The notes under the pieces were generated by a model. That model searched no databases. It was not told where the DNA came from and worked only from the letters and a program-made list of their open reading frames with translations. Shown piece by piece: positions 1 to 7,310 of a stretch of DNA of 64,000 bases (within the stretch, counting starts at the first letter, position 1; the number at the start of each line of letters is the position of its first letter). Position numbers and translations under genes: made by a program. This DNA comes from Pyrococcus sp. NA2. GTDB lineage: Archaea > Methanobacteriota_B > Thermococci > Thermococcales > Thermococcaceae. The DNA is taken from NCBI RefSeq assembly GCF_000211475.1, contig NC_015474.1, positions 496,001 through 560,000 on the forward strand, read 5' to 3'.

Positions 1-67
1 TCTCACTACCATCGTCGTCGATGACTATATAAACGCCAGGGAACTTGTGCTTCTTAACCTCCACCAT
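1..67 (-). CDS. flpA: Fibrillarin (rRNA 2'-O-methyltransferase), N-terminal fragment
   Basis: Only the first 22 codons lie in the window. The reading frame on the minus strand begins ATG GTG GAG GTT and encodes the archaeal fibrillarin N-terminus (MVEVKKHKFPGVY, then an acidic turn with three Asp). Fibrillarin is the SAM-dependent methyltransferase of C/D box RNPs. The start codon lies 5 nt after the nop5 stop, with the ribosome binding site GGAGGTGATT inside the nop5 3' end, so the two core RNP genes form one operon. The rest of the gene is outside the window. Confidence 0.9.
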   Translation of the reverse strand, partial: MVEVKKHKFPGVYIVIDDDGSE

Positions 68-72
68 TCAAA

Positions 73-1269
73 TCACCTCCCCTTCTTTTTCTTCTTTTTC
101 TTCTTCTTTTTCTCCTTCCATGGCTTCCTCCTCTCTTCCCTCTTTCTCTTTGGCGGCCTTGGATACTTCTCCTTGATCTCCCTTATTCTAGCCTCAAGCT
201 CCTTCTTCAATTCCTCCGCTATGTACTCTCCAGAGAAGTAGTCAACTCTAGCCGCTATAGCCAACTTTCCAGCCAGTGCCCTAGCTATCTTACCCCTCTG
301 CCACCATGGAGAGCGGTTTATAGCTGGGTACTGATAGATAACTCCGTGCTTTGGAGGCTTTGCTCCAGTTCTTAGGTGCCTGAACAGAGCTTTCTCGGCA
401 CCAAGAACCTGTATCGTTGAAGATGGAAGCATTGCAAGCTCCTTCAAACCTCCAGCTAAGCTTATCAGACGAGCGGCAAGCTTTGCACCAACCAAAGCTT
501 TCAGGTTGGGAGCAACGTCATCCATCGCCTTGTCTATGTAATCCTCCAACTCCCTTCTGAGCTTGTAGAGCCTGTCTATCTCCTCGGCAAAATGCTGAAC
601 CACAGAGATGTCGGTTTCGTCCATCCAAGCACCCATCGTTTTCTCCTTGGCCTCCACTATCTTCTTTATCTTCTCCTCGCTTAGGCCGAGCTCTCTAAGC
701 TTTTCCTCGTCTATGTTATCCCTGTGCCCAACCTCCTTAACGAAAGCTACGTACTGCGGATGCCTCGGCAATATCTCATCCAACTCCGGGAAGTGAAGTG
801 AATACCACTCCCTCAGCCTTGAAACCAAGAGGTTTATCACCTTGTCAATATCATCTAAAGCCTCTATTGCCTGAATGACCATCTTATCCCTTGCTCCGCT
901 CTGCTCCTGAATTCTAAGCCTTGTGAGCTCAACGCCAACCCTGTAGTAATCCTCATACCAGTTCTCCCCCAGGAACTCCTCGGGGTTGCTCCTCAGCCTC
1001 TCTCCAGCCAAGTTTGGAAACTCCGTTCTCGCATTGTATCCAAGCTCCTTGGCCCTCCTTGTAAGCTCTGGGTGCTCGAAGATGAATTCCGTGAAGCCCT
1101 TCCCCTTCAGCTCCTCCAGAACCTTCTGCATGTCCTCGATTAACTCACCCTTAAGTAGCTTATCCAAGGCCTTCTCGGGCTTCTCTGTGAAGTACCTTGT
1201 GAGCACGAGGTTGCCGTTTTCGTCGAAGGCGTAAATTCCCCTGACGTTCTCTGAGATGAACGCCTTCAT
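73..1269 (-). CDS. nop5: Nop5 (Nop56/58-like) scaffold protein of C/D box RNPs
   Basis: Scaffold protein that joins L7Ae-bound guide RNA to fibrillarin. The protein has the N-terminal fibrillarin-binding domain (MKAFISENVRGIYAF...), a long central coiled coil (about residues 115-250) and the Nop domain with the near-invariant GAEKALFRHLRTGAKPPKHG segment. It ends in a very basic tail with 12 Lys in a row. ATG at 1269 is chosen because GGTGGTGATT precedes it; an in-frame GTG lies three codons upstream. A TATA-like element at 1299-1308 on this strand suits transcription starting near 1278. Fibrillarin follows directly. The many C/D sRNA genes in the window would be clients of this complex. Confidence 0.97.
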   Translation of the reverse strand: MKAFISENVRGIYAFDENGNLVLTRYFTEKPEKALDKLLKGELIEDMQKVLEELKGKGFTEFIFEHPELTRRAKELGYNARTEFPNLAGERLRSNPEEFLGENWYEDYYRVGVELTRLRIQEQSGARDKMVIQAIEALDDIDKVINLLVSRLREWYSLHFPELDEILPRHPQYVAFVKEVGHRDNIDEEKLRELGLSEEKIKKIVEAKEKTMGAWMDETDISVVQHFAEEIDRLYKLRRELEDYIDKAMDDVAPNLKALVGAKLAARLISLAGGLKELAMLPSSTIQVLGAEKALFRHLRTGAKPPKHGVIYQYPAINRSPWWQRGKIARALAGKLAIAARVDYFSGEYIAEELKKELEARIREIKEKYPRPPKRKREERRKPWKEKKKKKKKKKKGR

Positions 1270-1298
1270 AATCACCACCAGATGAAACTTTAGCTAAT

Positions 1299-1308
1299 GA
1301 TATAAAAG
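1299..1308 (-). promoter_or_regulatory. TATA box of the nop5-fibrillarin operon
   Basis: CTTTTATATC on the minus strand lies about 30-39 nt before the nop5 ATG and is the only good TATA-like element between nop5 and the upstream gene. The position is typical for archaeal promoters; the start site was not measured. Confidence 0.5.
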
Positions 1309-1347
1309 GGTTGGGATAGAAAAGGTTAGCGGTTCTCGTCAATCTTA

Positions 1348-2337
1348 TCACAACATATTGAGCATCTCCTCGCCGTAGTGGAAGAGTCCTGGGAGACCTC
1401 CGGTGTGGATGAAGAGGACGCTATCGCCCAAAGCCCCCTTCTGGGCTAAGTCATAGAGGCCGTAGAAGGCCTTTCCCGTGTACACTGGATCAAGCAGAAT
1501 TCCCTCGCTCGTCCCGACGAGCCTTATCAGCCTCGAAACCTCCTTGACCACTTTACCGTAAGCACCGAAGCCATAGTCATATATGATCGGTTCTTGAACC
1601 TTGACGTTTACCTCCAGTAACTCCATTGTCTTCCTCACTATCTCACTAACCCTCTCCTTTGCCTTCTCAGTCGAACTGCTGACGTCTATTCCAACGACCT
1701 TCCACTTTGCCTTAACTATCGCCGAACCAAGCAGTAGGCCAGAGTAGGTGCCACCGCTACCAACGGCATCCACTATCGTATCAACCTCAATCCCCATCCT
1801 CTTTAGCTGGGTGTATATCTCACCAACCCCTCTTACGTAGCCGAGGGTTCCAACGGGGGATGCTCCCCCAGGGGGAATTATGTAGGGTTTCTTCCCCTTA
1901 GCCTTAAGCTCCTCAGCAACCTCTTCGGCCACCTTGAGAAGCTCCCAGCTGTTCTCTGCCTCATAAATCCTCGTCTCAATCCCCATTAGCTTATCGAGCA
2001 AGTAGTTCCCCTTAAGCTCTTCCTTACCCCTTAGGAGCAGAACGGCATCAAGCCCAAGCTTCTTGGCCGCCAATGCGGTCACAAACGCGTGATTTGAGTG
2101 AACTGCACCTATCGTTATTACCGTGTCACAACCCTTCGCCATGGCATCCCCAAGTAGGAACTCCAGCTTCCTTATCTTGTTTCCCCCTATTCCAAGGCCA
2201 GTCAGATCATCCCTCTTTACGTAAACGTCAACTCCAACCATCTTGCTTATCCTTGGCAAGTACTGAATTGGAGTCTCCCATGGGATGAGCTCAATCCTGG
2301 GAAACCTTGAGAGAAGAGCAGAAATCTTTTGGTGCAT
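1348..2337 (-). CDS. PLP-dependent ACC deaminase / D-cysteine desulfhydrase family protein
   Basis: Fold-type II PLP enzyme of about 329 residues, the family's usual size. The Schiff-base lysine lies in GGNKIRKLE (K54), followed by the AVHSNHAF substrate loop and the PPGGASP and GSGGTYSG phosphate-binding glycine loops. Archaeal members are annotated as 1-aminocyclopropane-1-carboxylate deaminase homologues but several family members act on D-cysteine, so the substrate is not settled by sequence. ATG at 2337 is preferred because GAGGTGATG sits 6 nt upstream; in-frame ATGs at 2343 and 2346 overlap that site. The start codon is only about 23 nt from the 3' end of the SRP RNA gene on the same strand, so read-through from the RNA gene is possible. 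Confidence 0.88.
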   Translation of the reverse strand: MHQKISALLSRFPRIELIPWETPIQYLPRISKMVGVDVYVKRDDLTGLGIGGNKIRKLEFLLGDAMAKGCDTVITIGAVHSNHAFVTALAAKKLGLDAVLLLRGKEELKGNYLLDKLMGIETRIYEAENSWELLKVAEEVAEELKAKGKKPYIIPPGGASPVGTLGYVRGVGEIYTQLKRMGIEVDTIVDAVGSGGTYSGLLLGSAIVKAKWKVVGIDVSSSTEKAKERVSEIVRKTMELLEVNVKVQEPIIYDYGFGAYGKVVKEVSRLIRLVGTSEGILLDPVYTGKAFYGLYDLAQKGALGDSVLFIHTGGLPGLFHYGEEMLNML

Positions 2338-2359
2338 ACACATCACCTCAATCTTCTAG

Positions 2360-2679
2360 CGGCGGCGGGCGCGCCCGAGGGTGGGAACCCTCCACCGCTC
2401 CCTTCCACCAGGGCCTACCTCATCCCCGCACCCCCGCGAGCGTGCACCGTGGCCCCTACCGCTGCTCCCTTCCGGGCCTTGCGGGGTTTGGGGCCCAAAG
2501 GGGGTTAGCACGGCCCTTCAGCCGTGCCTCCCCCACCGGGCACCCCGCGGGACGAGGACTCATCGTTCGGCCCTGGCTTCCGGAAGCGGCTTCGGGAACC
2601 GCCCCCCGGGCTTCGGCCCCGGCATATCGGCGGTTTCCGGTTACAGGGGACGCCGAACCCCCCGGCCTAGCCCGCCGCC
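2360..2679 (-). ncRNA. SRP RNA (archaeal 7S RNA)
   Basis: A very GC-rich 320-nt block in an AT-rich region. On the minus strand it begins GGCGGCGGGCTAGGCCGGGG and ends GCCCGCCGCC, which pair as helix 1. The universal SRP54-binding domain IV is visible at about 2461-2480 as GGCCCGGAAGGGAGCAGC (GGAA tetraloop plus the AGCAGC side of the asymmetric loop). Near the 5' end are the Alu-domain GTAAC and GAAACCGCC segments typical of archaeal 7S RNA. Ends are set by helix 1 pairing and agree with a TATA box about 25 nt upstream. Open frames in this block on either strand are not genes. Confidence 0.95.
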
Positions 2680-2702
2680 AAATTTAGTTTAATGAGAACT
2701 CA

Positions 2703-2712
2703 CTATATAAAC
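2703..2712 (-). promoter_or_regulatory. TATA box of the SRP RNA gene
   Basis: GTTTATATAG on the minus strand centred about 26-28 nt before the inferred 5' end of the 7S RNA, the standard archaeal spacing. Confidence 0.7.
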
Positions 2713-2866
2713 TTTTGTCTTATTTTAGAGAGCATAAGCCTTGCAAGACTCCTTTTCTCCTCTCGGACTACCTAATATGTTACCATGTTTTTGTCAAAAA
2801 ACTTTAAAACTCACGTAAAACTTTTATGTAGTGTGCTAAAATCAGCCCTCTTCTCAAATCAATATC

Positions 2867-2930
2867 GGCAATGAGGAATGAATCCAATGCTGAGCAAGGG
2901 CGATGATTGGCCCCAGAGTGGCCGAGCCTC
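2867..2930 (+). ncRNA. Candidate C/D box guide sRNA
   Basis: Boxes occur in the right order and spacing: C-like ATGAGGA (2871-2877), 12-nt guide, D' CTGA (2890-2893), short spacer, C' CGATGATT (2901-2908), 13-nt guide, D-like CCGA (2922-2925). Boxes C and D each differ by one base from consensus, so this is weaker than the other C/D candidates here. It touches the 3' end of the convergent ThiF-like gene, the junction position favoured by sRNA genes in this genome. Possible TATA elements lie at about 2800 and 2821. Targets were not identified. Confidence 0.55.
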
Positions 2931-3621
2931 AAATTTCTATTATCTCAAATACGTTATTTGCCAAATCAACTATCAGGAGCTTGTTCATAAGGGGTTCTCC
3001 GTGGCCCGTGATAAGCTTCACGACCTCTGCAACTTGAATCGACGCTATAACCCCAGCGGTAGCCCCAAGAATTGGAAACTTCTCCTTCTTCTTTACCCTG
3101 GGGAATATCTCCCTCAGCCTTTTCGTCTTCCCTGGGACTATTGTGGTAACTTGGCCATACAACCCTTCAACGGCACCGTGAACCAACGGAACCCCATGCC
3201 TCCATGCGAAATCGTCAAGCAGATACCTAGTTTCAAAGTTGTCCAAGCAATCGACTATAACATCAACGCCCCTGAGAACATCATCAACGTTCTCCTCGCT
3301 CAGTCTCCCAACGAAGGTCTCAATCTTAACATCCGAGTTAAACCTTTCAAGCTTCCACTTGGCAGAAATTGGCTTTGGATTCTTTCCAATGTCCTCTTCC
3401 CAATGCAGGATCTGCCTGTTCAAATTGCTTAACTCGGGGACCTGCTCGTCTATTAAGAGAATCTCCCCAACCCCAGCCGCGGTCAGGTAATAAGCGACTG
3501 GGCTTCCAAGCCCCCCAACCCCAACAACGGCAACCCTAGACCTCTTAAGCTTCTCCTGCCCCTCAACTCCAAAGAGCATTATCTGCCTGTCGTACCTCTC
3601 AAGCTCCCTCTCGCTCAGCAT
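2929..3621 (-). CDS. ThiF/MoeB/HesA-family (E1-like) protein lacking zinc cysteines
   Basis: 230-residue E1-like Rossmann protein. It has the N-terminal RYDRQIMLFG segment, the nucleotide-binding glycines VVGVGGLGSP, the NLNRQILH arginine finger region and DCLDNFETRYLLDD. Active MoeB/ThiF members carry two CxxC zinc pairs and a catalytic Cys after the crossover; here that stretch (residues about 160-185) reads KTKRLREIFPRVKKKEKFPI with no cysteine, and the only Cys is in DCLDN. It may adenylate a ubiquitin-like or sulfur-carrier protein without forming a thioester, or be a divergent paralogue. It overlaps the end of the upstream HIT gene by 23 nt, so the two are probably co-transcribed. Confidence 0.85.
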   Translation of the reverse strand: MLSERELERYDRQIMLFGVEGQEKLKRSRVAVVGVGGLGSPVAYYLTAAGVGEILLIDEQVPELSNLNRQILHWEEDIGKNPKPISAKWKLERFNSDVKIETFVGRLSEENVDDVLRGVDVIVDCLDNFETRYLLDDFAWRHGVPLVHGAVEGLYGQVTTIVPGKTKRLREIFPRVKKKEKFPILGATAGVIASIQVAEVVKLITGHGEPLMNKLLIVDLANNVFEIIEI

Positions 3622-4105
3622 TTTCGATCTCCTCTATGGCCTTCTTAAGCTCGTCATATGCCTGCTCAAGTGACTCGGGAATAACCTTTGTGTCGGCAAT
3701 CACGGGCATGAAGTTGGTATCCCCGTTCCACCTTGGGACTATGTGGAGGTGCACGTGCCCATCAACGCCCGCCCCTGCAACTTTCCCTATGTTGAAACCA
3801 AGGTTAAAGCCATCGGGCTTCATCACCTTCCTTATCGCCCTCATAACCAAAGCAGCCAGCTTCATTATCTCGAGCATCTCCTCATTGGTTAGGTCCTCTA
3901 CACTAGCAACGTGCCTGTAAGGAGCCACCATAACGTGCCCTGGGTTGTATGGGTAATTGTTCATTATGATGAACGCGTGCTTCCCCCTGTAGAGGATGAG
4001 CCTTTCCCTGTCCCTGTTCTCCCTGGGAAAGTCGCAGAATATGCAACCTTCATGCTTCGGTGCCCTTATGTACTCAATTCGCCATGGGGCCCACAGTATC
4101 TTCAT
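3599..4105 (-). CDS. HIT-family hydrolase (Ap4A / nucleotide phosphoramidase-like)
   Basis: 168 residues with the histidine triad DGHVHLHIVPRW near residue 115 and an N-terminal CIFC half-zinc motif typical of prokaryotic HIT proteins. The middle His of the triad is the nucleophile in the family; substrates are usually dinucleoside polyphosphates or adenosine phosphoramidates. ATG at 4105 (MKILWAPWRIEYI, a standard N-terminus for archaeal HIT proteins) is preceded by GGGTGGTGAG, so a longer reading from 4132 is not needed. The ThiF-like gene begins before this one ends. Confidence 0.93.
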   Translation of the reverse strand: MKILWAPWRIEYIRAPKHEGCIFCDFPRENRDRERLILYRGKHAFIIMNNYPYNPGHVMVAPYRHVASVEDLTNEEMLEIMKLAALVMRAIRKVMKPDGFNLGFNIGKVAGAGVDGHVHLHIVPRWNGDTNFMPVIADTKVIPESLEQAYDELKKAIEEIENAEREGA

Positions 4106-4206
4106 CTCACCACCCGATTTTAGGAATATCATTGTTTTTAAAAGGGTTTAGGCATGCTTCTCGATACAGCTCCTTGCATTTATTTACGCCTTTCGATTCT
4201 TATTTC

Positions 4207-5695
4207 TCATGAAATTCCCAAGTCTTTAGGCGTAAGCATCTTAACCCCTTCCTTCTCACATAGCTCTTTAGCCTTCTCGGTGAAGCCAGATCTTGAGAAG
4301 AAGAACATCGTCGCAGATCCAAACTCACCTTTGACTTTCCTGATGAAATCCTTCACATCTTTATAAGTTGCAGGTCTGCTCCTCCACTTGATCTCGAGCA
4401 CGTAGACCCCATCTCCAAAGGCGACGCCATCAAACTCGACATCGCCCCCTCCTATAGGGCTTGAAATCTATGTCAAAAATTTCCCTCATCCTCTCCCTGA
4501 TCATTGCTTCCTTTGCAATTCCAAGCTCTTTCTTCGCCTTGAGGTACTTCTCTTCAAGCTCCCTAACTAACTCTTCCAAGAATCTCTCCCGCCTAAGCTC
4601 AAGCTCGGTGATGCCAAGGTAGGTCTTTGCAAGCCAAAAACGCATGAGCTTATCGGTGAAGTAATACCTCTCCCCCTGCTTTAATATTAGATCCGTCCTC
4701 AGAAGGAACTTTAGATAGTTCGACACCTCACCACTGGGCCTGTTCAAGCGTCTTGCGATTTCTGAGAGCCTTAGACCTTCCTCTTGAGCCAGTATGAGTA
4801 GAATTTGCTTGTGTATCGGCCCTTTATAGGCCCTCGATAGCGATTCGTTGAAGAGATACTCAAGGTGCATGTAGATGTCACCCTTCTCGCTCAAGAGTTC
4901 GGTGAGAAAGGCATAGTAAACATCTCTACTCTTAACTTTCTCAAATCCCTCTTCAATTAGACGCCTACAGAGGGCCAAAACATAGAATGGATGCCCCTGA
5001 GTGAGTTTATATATCAACTCAAGCGCCGAGTGAGTTGCCTCTATTCCTGCCCTCTCCAACGTTGTCTTTGCGAGTTCTATTGTGTCTTCTTTTGGCAATC
5101 CTCTGAGATAAACTCGCTTAAACTGGCCAAAGAAAGGATTCTTTGGAGCTAAGATTTCTTCCATCATCCTCACGGCAGAACCAGAAATAAAGTACGCAAT
5201 GTTTCTCTGCTTTTCCGTGACAGCACGCATCGTCTCTAGGAAGCCTTTGAAGTTAACGACTTCCTGGAACTCGTCCAATATGAAAACGGCCTTTTGCCCC
5301 GTTTTCTCTAAAATTGCCTCCTGCATTTCAAAGAGGGTCTCAAGAGTTCCATCTCTGATGGCCTTAACCTCTCTTTCAAGGTCAAGCTTTGCCGAAAGGA
5401 TTAGTAGATCGTCCCACGTTAAGAGGTCACTCCTCTCAATGCTCATTCCCACAACTTTGGCGATCTCGTAGAGAAGTTCCCTCGTGTATGCAAAGATAAA
5501 AGACTCTAAGCTCCCGATGCGTTGTAGGTTCAAGTATGGAACCACTCCATTGACTTCTTCCTTAAATTTTAGAAGGAGCTCCGTCTTTCCGATTCTCCTC
5601 GGCCCAATAATTGCAACGTTAACCTTTTCTTCTCTTTTTAACGACTCGTAAGCGGAGTGTAGTATCTTCAATTCCGCCCTTCTATTTACGAACAT
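4207..5695 (-). pseudogene. Archaeal AAA ATPase with DUF234 C-terminal domain, frameshifted
   Basis: The first 421 codons give a STAND/archaeal-type ATPase: Walker A GPRRIGKTELL near residue 30, Walker B VFILDEFQE near residue 138, then a winged-helix region (LSEIARRLNRPSGEVSNYL). The frame then ends early in FKPYRRGRCRV. The missing C-terminal domain continues one frame over, beginning GDVEFDGVAFGDGVYVLEIK and running to 4207. Removing one G from the five-base run at 4445-4449 restores one protein. The lost part carries a D-x(n)-EIK pattern like the PD-(D/E)XK nuclease core of DUF234. Family role is uncertain. It is either truly disrupted or carries a sequencing error. Confidence 0.85.
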
Positions 5696-5708
5696 GATAC
5701 CACCTTAT

Positions 5709-5726
5709 AGTTTTATGCATAAAACT
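5709..5726. promoter_or_regulatory. 18-bp perfect palindrome before the ATPase gene
   Basis: AGTTTTATGCATAAAACT reads identically on both strands and ends 13 nt before the ATPase ATG (5695, ribosome binding site AAGGTGGT in between). It contains TATA-like sequence, so it could be both core promoter and operator, for example for autoregulation. No regulator is known. Confidence 0.5.
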
Positions 5727-5858
5727 GTAATGCATTAGAGTTTAATAGATTTTGTGGCTATATGAAGTAAAGGGAGCTTAAAGAGTGCCCGCAAAGATGA
5801 ATGCTCAGCAAGAGTAAAAGAAAGAGTAATGGGGTTAAAGGTAGAATTAAAGATGCCA
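5727..5858. other. Intergenic region, no gene seen
   Basis: About 130 nt of AT-rich sequence between the ABC ATPase 3' end and the ATPase promoter. I find no open frame with a ribosome binding site and no RNA motif. Confidence 0.5.
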
Positions 5859-6851
5859 TTAGCATTTTATAAGTTGAGTAAAGACATCCTCAAGACTTGC
5901 GGCTTCATTTTGCAGATCAACTACATTGTAATTTGCCAAGATCCTAAGAACTTCTCTAATGTGTTCCTCTTGGATATAGAGTTCTAGGTAAGTTAAACTA
6001 TTTTGATTGTATATGTTGACCTTTTCTGCAATCCCCTCAAAATCATCAGTTTTAACCTTCCCCCTAACTTTGACTAAAAGCCTTCTCCTTGCTTTTAAAG
6101 CTTGAAATTTTTCGATTAGTTCTTTTGGTTTGCCTTCAGCGATTTTCTTTTTGTTGAAAATCAGGACTCTATCGCACAAGGTTTCGGCCTCCTTCAAGTT
6201 ATGAGTAGTTAATATTATTGTAGTTCCAAAATCTCTGGATAGTTCTAAAATAGCATTCCAGACTTCCCTCCTTGTAAAAACATCAAGATAGACAGTTGGT
6301 TCATCCAGAATCAAAACTTCAGGCTGAATAATAAACGGTAGTGCGAGATAGACTTTCTGCCTCATTCCGGCGGAAAGCTTTTGATACCACTCATCCCTCT
6401 TATCCCTGAGATTCAAAAGCTCCAAAGCATAGTTAATCCTCTTTTCAGCTTCACCTTTAGGAATTCCCCAGAGTTCTGCAATAAATTTCAAGTTCTTCTC
6501 CACGCTTACACGCCATTGAAAGAGTCCAAACAAATCTCTCTCACCACCAAAAATTGTGAAAATCTTGCCCTTGATTCTATCATGCTCCTTCACTGAGTCG
6601 TAACCATTAATGTAAAGATTTCCTCGAGTTGGAATCACCAGAGCATTTGCAATCTTGCAAAAGGTAGTCTTCCCAGCACCATTAGGACCTAAAAGACCAA
6701 AAATCTCGCCCTCCTTAACTTTGAAATTTAAATCAATTAGGGCTGGGATTTTCTCTCTGGGTTTTCCAAGAAAGTCTCTCAAACTCTTCAGGTCAAAGAG
6801 CGATTTTATTGGAGGGGGATAAAACTTAGTCAAGTTAACTGACTCAATCAT
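5859..6851 (-). CDS. ABC transporter ATP-binding protein (intact, orphan)
   Basis: 330 residues. Walker A GLLGPNGAGKTT near residue 55, signature LSAGMRQKVYL near 164, Walker B EVLILDEPTVYLD near 185 and the switch His in ILTTHNLKEAE are all present, so it should hydrolyse ATP. A C-terminal extension of about 80 residues follows, as in DrrA/NatA-type exporters. Its ATG (6851) follows AAGGGAGCAAA. No permease lies beside it on this strand, but it diverges from the Cys-rich peptide gene, and the permease at 12.0 kb has only a dead ATPase. It may therefore power that permease; this is inference. The divergent promoter region is duplicated at 10.6 kb. Confidence 0.92.
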   Translation of the reverse strand: MIESVNLTKFYPPPIKSLFDLKSLRDFLGKPREKIPALIDLNFKVKEGEIFGLLGPNGAGKTTFCKIANALVIPTRGNLYINGYDSVKEHDRIKGKIFTIFGGERDLFGLFQWRVSVEKNLKFIAELWGIPKGEAEKRINYALELLNLRDKRDEWYQKLSAGMRQKVYLALPFIIQPEVLILDEPTVYLDVFTRREVWNAILELSRDFGTTIILTTHNLKEAETLCDRVLIFNKKKIAEGKPKELIEKFQALKARRRLLVKVRGKVKTDDFEGIAEKVNIYNQNSLTYLELYIQEEHIREVLRILANYNVVDLQNEAASLEDVFTQLIKC

Positions 6852-6876
6852 TTTGCTCCCTTAGTTCCTTTGATGA

Positions 6877-7018
6877 AGTTACTTATAACTATTGCTCTTT
6901 TTTTCTTTAATTACGGTTTCATGACATTTATAAAAAAGTTTCAAGGATTTTATAAATAAGTTGCAGTAAAACTTATTTATCGTTTCACCCGAAAATGTGA
7001 ATGCAAAAACTTGAGGAG
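6877..7018. promoter_or_regulatory. Divergent promoter region of the peptide cluster (repeat copy 1)
   Basis: AT-rich divergent promoter between the ABC ATPase (minus) and the peptide gene (plus). Minus-strand TATA-like GTTATAAGT lies near 6880. Plus-strand candidates are TTTTATAAATA (about 6949) and CTTATTTAT (6972). Nearly the whole segment recurs at 10604-10741 with scattered substitutions. A strong GAGGAGGTGG ribosome binding site for the peptide gene follows at 7013. Confidence 0.7.
6952..6980. promoter_or_regulatory. Inverted repeat, candidate operator of the peptide gene
   Basis: ATAAATAAG and CTTATTTAT form a perfect 9-bp inverted repeat separated by 11 nt, overlapping the possible TATA boxes. 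The duplicated promoter at 10.6 kb keeps it with one mismatch (ATAAATTAG/CTTATTTAT). It could be a repressor site; AT-rich promoters can produce such symmetry by chance. Confidence 0.4.
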
Positions 7019-7028
7019 GTGGTAGGGT

Positions 7029-7250
7029 ATGGAGTTTGAGATTATAGAAAGAGGTTCAGGAGAGGGAATTGCTGGGAACCTCTCATGTACCTGCTATGCA
7101 GGATCAGGTCTTTGCGGAGATGACTGCAGTCTATATTGTCCAGGAGTTTGCATACCTAAGTGTATCGCCGTATTGATTCCAATGGGTTTCTGTATTGGAA
7201 TATATTGTGAGTGTAACCAGCGTTGCGAACCTGATTGTGTCTGTCATTAA
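7029..7250 (+). CDS. Cysteine-rich peptide, candidate RiPP precursor
   Basis: 73 residues with 13 Cys, all in the last 54 residues (C20, 22, 29, 33, 37, 41, 45, 55, 60, 62, 66, 70, 72). C29 to C45 are spaced exactly every four residues, and the Cys often flank Gly, Pro and small residues. The first 19 residues (MEFEIIERGSGEGIAGNLS) have no Cys and would be the leader; there is no Sec signal. The ATG follows a strong GAGGAGGTGG site. A radical SAM/SPASM gene begins 60 nt downstream, the usual arrangement for sactipeptide or ranthipeptide precursors with their maturase. An alternative is a metal-binding (ferredoxin- or metallothionein-like) peptide. I do not recognise a named family. Confidence 0.75.
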   Translation: MEFEIIERGSGEGIAGNLSCTCYAGSGLCGDDCSLYCPGVCIPKCIAVLIPMGFCIGIYCECNQRCEPDCVCH

Positions 7251-7260
7251 CTACTAATCG

Positions 7261-7280
7261 TTTGTTTTTTTGTTTTGTTA
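7261..7280 (+). terminator. T-rich tract after the peptide gene, possible partial terminator
   Basis: TTTGTTTTTTTGTTTTGTTA immediately after the peptide gene. Oligo-T tracts terminate archaeal transcription. Here one would give abundant short peptide mRNA, with read-through into the maturase. Confidence 0.5.
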
Positions 7281-7310
7281 TTTCTCAATTGAAGATGTGG
7301 AGGGAAATAA

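Noticed and set aside
2307-2692. Long GC-rich open frames on the plus strand over 2.3-2.7 kb
   Set aside because: They lie in the SRP RNA gene on the other strand; the sequence pairs as helix 1 and has domain IV, and the translated products are Pro/Arg-rich without family features.
2878-3432. 184-residue plus-strand frame
   Set aside because: Antisense to the ThiF-like gene; start without ribosome binding site and no protein-like pattern.
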